Part shown: positions 26,869 to 34,828 of the stretch, in pieces | How positions within the stretch are numbered: the stretch's first letter is position 1 | How the letters are laid out: each line of letters opens with the position of its first letter | DNA from: JADJSS01 sp964490845 | GTDB lineage: Bacteria > Bacteroidota > Bacteroidia > Chitinophagales > JADIYW01 | Assembly (NCBI GenBank): GCA_964490845.1 | Contig: CAZBED010000001.1 | Location: forward strand, 186,001 to 250,000 | Direction: 5' to 3' | Length of the DNA stretch: 64,000 nucleotides | The notes under the pieces: model-generated | Databases searched by the model: none | Seen by the model: the letters and a program-made list of their open reading frames with translations, nothing else | What the model was told of the DNA's origin: nothing | Made by a program: the position numbers and the translations under genes

Positions 26869-28524
26869 ATGCAACGCGACTGGTGGAAATGGGGCGACCC
26901 GAAAGAAATTAAGCATATCAACGACTATCCCAAACTGAAATCCATGGTGGAAGCACGCTGGAAAACACATCTCCGCGAAGATTTTTTTCCGCCTAAAAAG
27001 TTTGAACTGCCGCAGCTTTCCGAAAAGAAAAAGGAACAGATTAAAGATACCTTCGCCACCATACATCCCAAGAAAATTTCGTTCAGCGATGATGACCGCC
27101 TGTTCGTTTCCCTCGGCAAAAGCTATTACGATGTCATCCGCATCTTCAACGGTGGCGGCTTTGTTTCACCCGATGTTGTCATATCCCCTACCACACACGA
27201 AGAGATACAATATATCCTGACTCAGGCGAATGCTCACAACGTACTGATTATGCCGTTCGGCGGCGGCACCAATGTGGTCGGCGCCCTTTCTATGGACAAC
27301 CTCGCCGCGCGGCCGGAAACCAAATGCACCCTGGATTTACGGCAATACAGGAAGTTGCTCAAAATAGACGACGAGCACCTGACGGCTACCTTCGAATCGG
27401 GTATTTTCGGACCTGAACTGGAAAGGATTTTAAACAACAAAGGCTATACGCTTGGCCATTTTCCGCAGTCGTTTGAATACTCCACTCTGGGCGGCTGGAT
27501 AGTGACGCGCGGAGCCGGCCAGGAATCCACTTATTACGGCAAGATGGAAGACCTGGTAGAGCATATCAAAGTAGCTACTCCCGCCGGAACACTGGAAAGC
27601 AACCCGTTCACCCACGATGCATCCGGTATCAATGTGCTGCCGTTTTTTATTGGCAGTGAAGGTACGCTGGGTGTGGTGACAGAGGTGACCGTCAAAATCA
27701 GGAAACTGCCAAAAAACTATCGTTGGGTGGTCGGCCTCTTTCCTACGTTTCAGGATGGCACGAATTACCTGAAATCTCTGGCGCAGGCGGGTGTGAAACC
27801 CTCTGTTGTTCGTTTGTCGGATGCCAACGAAACAAACCTTTTTTCGAAAATGGCTTCATCCGAAGAACATCCGGGACTATTGAACGACCTGAAAAAAGAG
27901 GCCCAGAAACTGATTCTGCAATGGAAGAACCTGTCCGAGCCCTGTGTGCTGATTATGCGGTTTCCGCAGGCAGAAATCAGCGTTTCATCACAGTTAATTT
28001 TTGCGAAAGACCTGGTGGCAAAACATAAAGGCATGCTTGCACCGACCACCATAGGCGACAAATGGGCGGACAACCGCTTCAAACTGCCTTACCTGCGCGA
28101 CACACTGGTAGAACACTCCATCTATATTGACACTATGGAAACACTGGTGCACTGGAAAGATGTACCCAAACTGCATCAGGCGCTGACGCGGGAATTACAT
28201 AAATCGCCGGCATTCCATAAGAACAAAGGCATTTTCCTGGCACACATATCGCATATTTATCCGAATGCGGCCTGTATGTATTTCACGCTCATCACACCCA
28301 TGCAGAGAGGCCGGGAAATTGAGCAGTGGCAGGATATCAAAGATCTGGTGACTAATACAATTGTGCAGCACAACGGGTCTGTTTCCCACCACCACAGCGT
28401 CGGTCTGGACCATCAGAAATGGTATAAAAAATATACAGATAAGCTGGCATTGGAAGTCCTGAGAGCGGTCAAAAATAAGCTTGACCCGAAAGGCATCATG
28501 AACCCGGGGAAATTGTACAGTTAG
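26869..28524 (+). CDS. FAD-binding oxidase, alkyl-DHAP synthase-like
   Basis: A 551-residue VAO-type flavoprotein closely resembling alkyldihydroxyacetonephosphate synthase (AGPS), which makes the ether bond of ether lipids. The FAD domain holds PTTHEEIQYIL, MPFGGGTNVVG, GHFPQSFEYSTLGGWIVTRGAG and FFIGSEGTLGVVTEVTVKI; near the C-terminus is SHHHSVGLDH, matching the AGPS histidine motif. The ATG at 26869 is chosen because a promoter ends 15 nt upstream; the frame extends back to 26551 only through repeat DNA. Followed by glpD and a diacylglycerol kinase. Ether-lipid synthesis is inferred; related FAD oxidases use other substrates such as D-lactate. Confidence 0.88.
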   Translation: MQRDWWKWGDPKEIKHINDYPKLKSMVEARWKTHLREDFFPPKKFELPQLSEKKKEQIKDTFATIHPKKISFSDDDRLFVSLGKSYYDVIRIFNGGGFVSPDVVISPTTHEEIQYILTQANAHNVLIMPFGGGTNVVGALSMDNLAARPETKCTLDLRQYRKLLKIDDEHLTATFESGIFGPELERILNNKGYTLGHFPQSFEYSTLGGWIVTRGAGQESTYYGKMEDLVEHIKVATPAGTLESNPFTHDASGINVLPFFIGSEGTLGVVTEVTVKIRKLPKNYRWVVGLFPTFQDGTNYLKSLAQAGVKPSVVRLSDANETNLFSKMASSEEHPGLLNDLKKEAQKLILQWKNLSEPCVLIMRFPQAEISVSSQLIFAKDLVAKHKGMLAPTTIGDKWADNRFKLPYLRDTLVEHSIYIDTMETLVHWKDVPKLHQALTRELHKSPAFHKNKGIFLAHISHIYPNAACMYFTLITPMQRGREIEQWQDIKDLVTNTIVQHNGSVSHHHSVGLDHQKWYKKYTDKLALEVLRAVKNKLDPKGIMNPGKLYS

Positions 28525-28684
28525 TAAAAAATGATGGATAAAACACATAATAACACCTCCCTTTTTCCCTCCTCAAGGAGTGAAATTCGGTCTGTGCAAT
28601 CATTAGTGTTATCGGGACACGTACTATGGTCCGCCTCTCCCCTCTTACAGAGCGGGTATGGGGTGTGTCAACAAACTAAAACAA
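28525..28684. other. intergenic spacer without a gene
   Basis: About 160 nt between the AGPS-like and glpD genes. It holds a short inverted repeat CTCCTCAAGGAG (28569-28580) and no clear promoter or terminator. Confidence 0.5.
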
Positions 28685-30238
28685 ATGAATCGTTCGTATA
28701 ACATACAAAAAGCCACCACGGAATTATTTGACGTGGTCGTGATTGGCGGCGGCATCACCGGAGCCGGCATCGCGCTGACGGCGGCGCGCAAAGGCTGGAA
28801 AACGTTGATTATCGACAAACATGACTTTGCCTTCGGTACAAGTTCGCGCTCGGCCAAGATGATACACGGCGGACTGCGGTATCTTCAAAATCTGCAGATA
28901 AAACTGGTGCGGGAAGCCCTGCATGAACGGGAACACCTGCTCAAAGAATATCCGCATCTGGTAAAACCGCAGCCGTTCTTTATGCCTATTTACAAATCCA
29001 GGTTAAGCAAAATAAAACTGGGAATAGGCCTTTCCGGCTACGACTACCTGACCGGCGAGAGCAGCATGCCGAAACACGCTGAAATCGATATGGAAGAAGT
29101 GAAAGAACGGTTTCCACAACTGAAGACAGATGCGATGGTAGGCGGGTTTGTCTATTACGACGCCAAAACCAATGACGCACGTCTCACGAATGATGTAATT
29201 CAGGAAGCCTGCGATATCGGCGCCATCGCCTTAAACTACTTCGAACTTATCCATTTCCAGACCGTCCATCAAAAAGTAAAAACGATTACCTGTGAGGATA
29301 AAATTTCAGGAATAACACATACCATCCAATCAAAGGTGTTTATCTCCGCTACCGGAGTATGGACGGATGAGGTGCTGAAAAAATTCGACGCCAACGATGC
29401 AAAAAAATACATGATGCCCAGCAAAGGGGTGCATTTAATTGTTTCCGCTGACCATTTCCCGAAAGACTGTGTAATGCTCTTCCCAACTTCAAATGGTGAC
29501 GGGCGTATGATATGGTGTATGCCGTGGGATGATAATCTGAGCGTGGTGGGTACAACCGATACAGATTACACCGAAGGCAATGATGAAGTGGCAATTGAAG
29601 CGGATGAGATAAAATATATTTTAGACAGCGTCAATGCACAGTTGAAAGACAAACAACTGACGCACGACGATATTTTGAGTGTCTATGCTGGCATTCGCCC
29701 TTTGCTGAATGACAAGGATGAAACCAAAAAGAGCAACCAGCGTTCGCGGGATTATCAGATTTGGTGGAACAATGACAATATGCTGACCATTTCCGGCGGA
29801 AAACTGACCTCCTTTCTGTCGATGGCGGAAAACTGCATTAAGACCATTGAGGAAAAATACAAGATTCAATCTATCGAAAACGACGATATTAAGATTAATA
29901 CACTGATTGATACGTATAAACACCGGTACGGCGTAAAAAATGCGACATTGATTGCGAATATTGCTCAGGAAAATCCGGAACTCATCGGGAATTTTACAGA
30001 TTATCCATATTGCCCCGCGGAAATCATCTTTTTTGTACGACATCAGAATGCACAGAAAATAGATGATATCCTGACCCGTCGCACCCTCATTTCTTATCAA
30101 ATGAAATATTTTGAGGAAGAATTGGTACAATCCGTTGCAAAAATTATGGCAAAAGAGCTAAATTGGTCTTCTGAACAAATTATTGAAGAAATTAATTTGT
30201 TCAGACATTCATGGGAGCTTATGCATTCGTGGAAATAA
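28685..30238 (+). CDS. glpD: glycerol-3-phosphate dehydrogenase, FAD-dependent
   Basis: GlpD-type flavoenzyme of 517 residues that oxidises sn-glycerol-3-phosphate to DHAP at the inner membrane and passes electrons to quinone. The FAD loop VVVIGGGITGAGIALTAARKGW is near residue 20, followed by GTSSRSAKMIHGGLRYLQN, VVGTTDTDY and the AGIRPLL segment; a C-terminal helical domain follows. I start it at 28685 (MNRSYNIQK); the frame extends back to 28658 without domain content. DHAP, its product, is the backbone of the AGPS substrate, so the location next to the AGPS-like gene is functionally sensible. Confidence 0.92.
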   Translation: MNRSYNIQKATTELFDVVVIGGGITGAGIALTAARKGWKTLIIDKHDFAFGTSSRSAKMIHGGLRYLQNLQIKLVREALHEREHLLKEYPHLVKPQPFFMPIYKSRLSKIKLGIGLSGYDYLTGESSMPKHAEIDMEEVKERFPQLKTDAMVGGFVYYDAKTNDARLTNDVIQEACDIGAIALNYFELIHFQTVHQKVKTITCEDKISGITHTIQSKVFISATGVWTDEVLKKFDANDAKKYMMPSKGVHLIVSADHFPKDCVMLFPTSNGDGRMIWCMPWDDNLSVVGTTDTDYTEGNDEVAIEADEIKYILDSVNAQLKDKQLTHDDILSVYAGIRPLLNDKDETKKSNQRSRDYQIWWNNDNMLTISGGKLTSFLSMAENCIKTIEEKYKIQSIENDDIKINTLIDTYKHRYGVKNATLIANIAQENPELIGNFTDYPYCPAEIIFFVRHQNAQKIDDILTRRTLISYQMKYFEEELVQSVAKIMAKELNWSSEQIIEEINLFRHSWELMHSWK

Positions 30239-30246
30239 AAAGTGAA

Positions 30247-30271
30247 AAAGTGCGGAATAGCCCGCAACTTT
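30247..30271 (+). repeat. hairpin between glpD and the lipid kinase
   Basis: AAAGTGCGG (30247-30255) pairs with CCGCAACTTT (30262-30271) with one bulged A. It may be an attenuator or processing site; no T-run follows. Confidence 0.4.
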
Positions 30272-30304
30272 ATCACAACAACAACCAACCTATAACTCAG
30301 TACT

Positions 30305-31252
30305 ATGAAACTTGCCTTTTTAATCAATGGAACAGCAAGGAAACTCGAACTTCTGACCAAAAGCATTGAGTCTGTTTTCAAAGAACAGCATCCCAAATTA
30401 TTCATCTCCGAAAAAGCCGGACATATTACACAGCTGGCACAAACCGCTATCTCCCGCGGATATGACACCATCATTATCTGCGGTGGCGACGGCACACTGA
30501 ATGAAGGTATTAATGGTATCATTCAATCATTTAAAACCGGACTCGGAGACTCCTATGATTCATTTGACTGGGAAAGTATCAGCAAGATAAAGGTGGGAGT
30601 GCTGCCTTCCGGTAGCGGCAATGACTTTTCCAAAACCGTTCACGTTACCAAAGAAATTAATTACCTGAAAAACCTGATCGATAAGAACCGCTCACAGCTG
30701 ATTGACATTGGCTGGGTCTCTTATTTCAAGGCGGAAAAAGAACCTGCACAACGCTTCTTCATCAATATCACAGATGTCGGCATGGGCGGTGAAACAGTGC
30801 TAAAACTGCAACGCAGCAAGATTCCGATGCTCGGGCCCGATATCAATTATTTCTGGGCGATTACATCCACGCTCGCCACATATGAGAAAGTACAGATTAG
30901 AGCTGTCGGTGATAATTTCCAATGGGAAGGCAAAGCGATAAACTTTGTCATCGCGAACGGGAAATATTTCGGCAACGGATTGGGCGTAGCTCCCGATGCA
31001 TCCGTCACCGACGGAAAATTTGACATTGTTATTATCGGTGATGTCACTATGATGGATTATTTCAAGAATCTGGGTACGGTCAAGAAATGCCAGAAAGTGA
31101 TTCATCCCGAAGTGCATTATCATCAGATGGAGCGGGTGACGATAGAATCCATGGAGTCCAGAAAAATATCTATTGATATGGACGGTGAATTCATTGGCTA
31201 TGCTCCCATGACCTTAATTAACCTGCATCAGAAAATAAACTTCATTTTTTAA
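30305..31252 (+). CDS. diacylglycerol/lipid kinase family protein
   Basis: A 315-residue lipid kinase of the DAGK catalytic domain (YegS/DgkB) family. The nucleotide-binding GGDGTLNEGINGII is at about residues 60-73, and GVLPSGSGNDFSKT follows near 100; the C-terminal ATP-NAD kinase-like beta domain ends with ISIDMDGEFIGYAPM. It would phosphorylate diacylglycerol or a related lipid. It follows glpD by 66 nt and the AGPS-like gene on the same strand, completing an apparent lipid unit, and is followed by a bidirectional terminator. Confidence 0.92.
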   Translation: MKLAFLINGTARKLELLTKSIESVFKEQHPKLFISEKAGHITQLAQTAISRGYDTIIICGGDGTLNEGINGIIQSFKTGLGDSYDSFDWESISKIKVGVLPSGSGNDFSKTVHVTKEINYLKNLIDKNRSQLIDIGWVSYFKAEKEPAQRFFINITDVGMGGETVLKLQRSKIPMLGPDINYFWAITSTLATYEKVQIRAVGDNFQWEGKAINFVIANGKYFGNGLGVAPDASVTDGKFDIVIIGDVTMMDYFKNLGTVKKCQKVIHPEVHYHQMERVTIESMESRKISIDMDGEFIGYAPMTLINLHQKINFIF

Positions 31253-31270
31253 CTGACACTTCCCATAAAT

Positions 31271-31300
31271 AAAAAGCTCCGTATAATTACGGAGCTTTTT
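31271..31300. terminator. bidirectional intrinsic terminator
   Basis: AAAAAGCTCCGTA and TACGGAGCTTTTT form a stem of about 13 bp around a TAAT loop, with T-runs on both strands, between the convergent lipid kinase and DUF6089 genes. Confidence 0.92.
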
Positions 31301-31326
31301 GTATTTAAAACGGATAGTATCCGTGA

Positions 31327-32346
31327 TTACCATTTAGGACAGTTAAACTTATGGTGATAAGGGTTACGTTTACCGCAACTGCCAAATCCTAATCGTTTTC
31401 CGGATGGCCCTAATGTGAAGGAGAAGGTAAGTTGCAGGTGCAAAAACTGGTCATTGTCTTTATGATCCCCTCTTTGCTGTCCGATACCGGCTGCCAGTAA
31501 CGTTCCGGTTGTCGTGCTTTTCTGTCCTTCAACAAAATTAAACAAATTGTCAGGATATGGCCCTGTATTGGAGCGGTTCTGTAATATTTGCGCTGTCGGA
31601 GATAAAGAAGGAACGTCTTGCGGATTTATATAATTACCACTGACATCGTCCAAATAGTCTGTAAAGGTCTGATGATACCAGCCTTCCAGTGCAATCGAGA
31701 ATTTTTCGGTGACATTATATTTTATGCCAACCAATGCAATCAGGTCAAACTGGAAATTGCCATACGGTTTTTTATAACCGATAAACTGCCCTTCTGTTCC
31801 CAGTGGTTTTAAATATACTTTCTGTCCGTTCAATTTCGTGTATGGATTAAACCAAAAGAACCCCAGGCCTCCGCCGATATATGGCGCCCATCTCTCTTTT
31901 GATCCTCTCGCTTCATCGTGCATATATTTTTTCAGGTTTATTTCTGCAATCGCCTGAAACTCCACCATGTGGGTAGTGAAATTTAAATTTCTTCTGGCTC
32001 TGTACCAGCTATCTGAAGGGCCGCCCGGTTCTCCGGGAGGAATACCGTCCGTGTGTTTATCGTCAGCGGATATCATTCCGTACATAAGGTTGGCGCGAAC
32101 GGCGAAAAATTTATTGACATTGTATCGGTAAAATGCGGAAATAAAAAATCGCGTAGCTTTAAAATCCAAATCCCGCAAAAAGGGTGAGCCGATTTTATTG
32201 GCGCCGCCTAAATCCGTTAAAGCAAAACTAGGGCCTACCGAGAACCCTACATCATGTCCGCTTCCTTCTGTATCAGCGGCTTCAGCGGCATGGTATCCGG
32301 CTGTAACAAACAATACTGTTAAGAGTGTATAGATGATTTTCTTCAT
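31327..32346 (-). CDS. outer-membrane beta-barrel protein, DUF6089-like
   Basis: A 339-residue secreted protein with a signal peptide (1-23, ending AEAAD) and a beta-barrel pattern throughout. The segments AVRANLMYGMISADDK, RRNLNFTTHMVEFQAIAEIN, YIGGGLGFFWFNP and LGTEGQ match the DUF6089 family of Bacteroidota. The C-terminal half is longer than usual and ends KRNPYHHKFNCPKW with two cysteines. Function is unknown. It lies 41 nt downstream of nth on the same strand, with a TAACTTTA element between that could give it its own start. Confidence 0.8.
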   Translation of the reverse strand: MKKIIYTLLTVLFVTAGYHAAEAADTEGSGHDVGFSVGPSFALTDLGGANKIGSPFLRDLDFKATRFFISAFYRYNVNKFFAVRANLMYGMISADDKHTDGIPPGEPGGPSDSWYRARRNLNFTTHMVEFQAIAEINLKKYMHDEARGSKERWAPYIGGGLGFFWFNPYTKLNGQKVYLKPLGTEGQFIGYKKPYGNFQFDLIALVGIKYNVTEKFSIALEGWYHQTFTDYLDDVSGNYINPQDVPSLSPTAQILQNRSNTGPYPDNLFNFVEGQKSTTTGTLLAAGIGQQRGDHKDNDQFLHLQLTFSFTLGPSGKRLGFGSCGKRNPYHHKFNCPKW

Positions 32347-32387
32347 CAGGTTTTGTTGTATTAATCGATAAAGTTACCAATTTAATT

Positions 32388-33023
32388 TTATTTTTCCATT
32401 GATTTTCTGCCCACTTTTGAACAAATAATACATTTTGCCGGATTATGCCCTCTGGCGGTACAGTATTCCCTGCCGTAATATATTATCTGCAAATGCAATA
32501 TGTTCCATAACTGTTCCGGAAAGATGCGTTTTAAATCTTTCTCTGTTTGTTCTACATTTTTACCGGAACTCAGATTCCAGCGGTAAGCGAGGCGGTGAAT
32601 ATGAGTATCCACGGGGAAAGCGGAATACCCGAATGCCTGACTCATCACTACACTGGCTGTTTTATGTCCCACTCCCGGCAGTTCTTCCAATTCAGTAAAC
32701 GTCTGTGGGACATTTCCATTGTATTTTTTAACTAAAATTTTGGACAAATCTGAAATCGCCTGAGATTTTCGCGGCGACAGGCCACACGGGCGGATAATTT
32801 CCTTAATTTTTGACACCGGCAGTTTTGCCATATCCAACGGATTATCGGCAAGGTCAAACAAATGCGGTGTTACCTTATTCACACGTTCATCGGTGCATTG
32901 CGCAGACAGCAAGACCGCAATCAATAAAGTATAGGGATCTTTATGATGCAATGGAATGGGCGGATTGGGATACAATTTATTCAGCGTATCGACGATAAAT
33001 GCTGCTTTTTCTTTTTTTGTCAT
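32388..33023 (-). CDS. nth: endonuclease III
   Basis: A 211-residue HhH-GPD DNA glycosylase/AP lyase that removes oxidised pyrimidines. The helix-hairpin-helix ELPGVGHKTASVVM carries the catalytic lysine and FPVDTHIHRLAYR the catalytic aspartate. The C-terminal iron-sulfur loop is unusual: it reads C-x9-C-x2-C and ends without the fourth cysteine of the E. coli C-x6-C-x2-C-x5-C pattern, so the 4Fe-4S cluster may be missing or use another ligand. It is divergent from rnhA. Confidence 0.92.
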   Translation of the reverse strand: MTKKEKAAFIVDTLNKLYPNPPIPLHHKDPYTLLIAVLLSAQCTDERVNKVTPHLFDLADNPLDMAKLPVSKIKEIIRPCGLSPRKSQAISDLSKILVKKYNGNVPQTFTELEELPGVGHKTASVVMSQAFGYSAFPVDTHIHRLAYRWNLSSGKNVEQTEKDLKRIFPEQLWNILHLQIIYYGREYCTARGHNPAKCIICSKVGRKSMEK

Positions 33024-33058
33024 TGTGCTAAAATAATACGAATAATGTTACATTCGCA

Positions 33059-33550
33059 ATGATTAATTTCACAATGATTGAAATATATACAGATGGTTCT
33101 TCCAGAGGAAACCCCGGCCCGGGTGGTTATGGTGTTGTTTTATTAGCGAACGGCCACCGGAAAGAACTGTCAAAAGGATATCGCCTGACGACCAACAACC
33201 GCATGGAACTGATGGCGGTCATTGCCGGGCTGGAAGCCCTGAAAAAACACGACCTGAAAATCACCATCTATTCCGATTCCAAATATGTGGTGGAAGCGGT
33301 GAAGCAAGGCTGGGTCTTTCAGTGGGATATGAAGCCCGACTTCGCCAAGAAAAAAAACAGGGATTTATGGAAGCGTTTTTTAAAATTGCAGCAATATCAG
33401 CAAATCGATTTTGTATGGGTAAAGGGCCATTCTTCCAATAAAGAAAATAACCGATGTGACGAGCTGGCCACCGAAGCGGCAGACGGATTTGAGTTGGATA
33501 TTGATGCCGGCTACGAAAAAGAAATAGAACATAAGAAAGGCATGTTCTGA
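33059..33550 (+). CDS. rnhA: ribonuclease HI
   Basis: RNase HI that removes RNA from RNA-DNA hybrids. All four active-site acids are visible: D in IYTDGSSRGNPGPGG, E in NNRMELMAVIAGL, D in TIYSDSKYVVEAV and the late D in NNRCDELATEAA. The second ATG at 33074 (MIEIYTDGSS) gives the normal family start and is more likely than 33059. It is followed by a TSUP permease 23 nt later. Confidence 0.95.
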   Translation: MINFTMIEIYTDGSSRGNPGPGGYGVVLLANGHRKELSKGYRLTTNNRMELMAVIAGLEALKKHDLKITIYSDSKYVVEAVKQGWVFQWDMKPDFAKKKNRDLWKRFLKLQQYQQIDFVWVKGHSSNKENNRCDELATEAADGFELDIDAGYEKEIEHKKGMF

Positions 33551-33573
33551 CGAATCAACCATTTGCAATCTGT

Positions 33574-34305
33574 ATGCACCCTGAAATTCTTATACCCTGT
33601 ATCGTCTTTATCGGCTCCCTGATTTATGCCACCTTTGGATTTGGCGACGCCTTGTTTGCCATGCCTTTACTGACGATGCTTATCGGCATAAAAACCGCTA
33701 CTCCCATCATGACGCTGAATGGTTGTACGCTGGCCGCAATTTTATTTGTAAAACATTATAAAGAGATTGACTGGACATCTGCCAAAAGATTAATTATCTC
33801 CTCCGCCTTTGGCATTCCAATTGGCATTTATTTTCTGAAAAACGGAAACGAACAGCTCACCAAAATCATCCTCGGATGTATCATTATCGGAGTTGCGGCT
33901 TACAATTTAGGGTTTAAAAAGGAAGCCCATTCCATTGGGTCCAACTGGACTTATATTTTTGGTTTTTTCGCGGGCATATTAGGCGGCGCTTTTAACACGG
34001 GCGGACCCCCTATTGTCATTTTCGGAACGCTGAGAGGCTGGACACAACTACAATTTGTCAGCACACTGCAAGGATATTTTCTGCCCAGTGATCTTTTTAT
34101 TTTAGCGGGGCAACTCCTTTCCGGATTACTGACAAAAGAAGTATTTTTTTATTACCTTCTCTGCCTGCCGTTTACATTGCTTGCGCTGGCGTTGGGAAAG
34201 CGGATAAGAAACCGTATACCGCCGGAAAAATTTAACCGCTACATTTTTATTTTATTGCTGGCCATAGGAATTATTTTTCTGACGCGTTCATTGCTCGCGT
34301 CCTGA
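33574..34305 (+). CDS. TSUP family (TauE/SafE) membrane permease
   Basis: A 243-residue inner-membrane protein of the sulfite exporter TauE/SafE family with about seven to eight helices. It shows the two-repeat layout with FGFGDALFAMPLLTMLIG early and GFFAGILGGAFNTGGPPIVIFG in the second half. Substrates in the family are sulfur-containing or organic anions; none can be assigned here. It is probably co-transcribed with rnhA. Confidence 0.85.
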   Translation: MHPEILIPCIVFIGSLIYATFGFGDALFAMPLLTMLIGIKTATPIMTLNGCTLAAILFVKHYKEIDWTSAKRLIISSAFGIPIGIYFLKNGNEQLTKIILGCIIIGVAAYNLGFKKEAHSIGSNWTYIFGFFAGILGGAFNTGGPPIVIFGTLRGWTQLQFVSTLQGYFLPSDLFILAGQLLSGLLTKEVFFYYLLCLPFTLLALALGKRIRNRIPPEKFNRYIFILLLAIGIIFLTRSLLAS

Positions 34306-34337
34306 CCTACGGCACTACTTTCTGTGATAATGAATAA

Positions 34338-34754
34338 TTATTCCCCGGAAGACTGCGGGTATAATTTTTCCCAGTTTCCATTTCTGTTCCAAAACAAATC
34401 ATTGTTCTCCCACTTTAAATCAAGTTTGTCTCCAAGAGCAGACGCAGAGGAGCATTTAACAGATTTCTTTTTACAGCATTTTTTCTTTTTTTTCTTACAA
34501 CAGGATTTGGATTCCCCTGCATCTTTTGAAAGTGCTATCTGCTGACCTGTCATGGCATAACTGCCTTTGCTGGTTTTTGAGCCAATATTTCTGTCATCCG
34601 GTCCAAATGAATTTTCCTGTAATTCATAACGACCGTTTTCGGAAAATGTAAAGACATAGGCATTCCGGCAACAGGCATATTTTCCCTTCAGTTCGTTCTG
34701 TGCAAACAAGGCGGCACTGCTGAAAAGCATAATGGCAACAATCCACTTTCTCAT
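34338..34754 (-). CDS. small secreted protein with a Cys-Lys cluster, NlpE-like
   Basis: A 138-residue protein with a signal peptide (1-19, cleavage after LFAQ). An N-terminal region ELKGKYACCRNAYVFTFSENGRYEL looks like the NlpE/META-type small barrel that follows a CxxC or CC pair. At residues 85-101 it has CCKKKKKKCCKKKSVKC, a lysine run bracketed by cysteine pairs. This could bind metal or a polyanion; I do not know the function. TAAATTTG (complement of 34771-34778) is a likely -7 element. Confidence 0.65.
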   Translation of the reverse strand: MRKWIVAIMLFSSAALFAQNELKGKYACCRNAYVFTFSENGRYELQENSFGPDDRNIGSKTSKGSYAMTGQQIALSKDAGESKSCCKKKKKKCCKKKSVKCSSASALGDKLDLKWENNDLFWNRNGNWEKLYPQSSGE

Positions 34755-34770
34755 TTTAGTTATTTTATTA

Positions 34771-34778
34771 CAAATTTA
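34771..34778 (-). promoter_or_regulatory. -7 element of the Cys-Lys protein gene
   Basis: TAAATTTG on the minus strand matches TAnnTTTG and ends 16 nt before the start codon at 34754. Confidence 0.5.
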
Positions 34779-34828
34779 TCAATTTTTATACCAATATACT
34801 TAATTTAGAAAAGTTATAACGCCACAAC

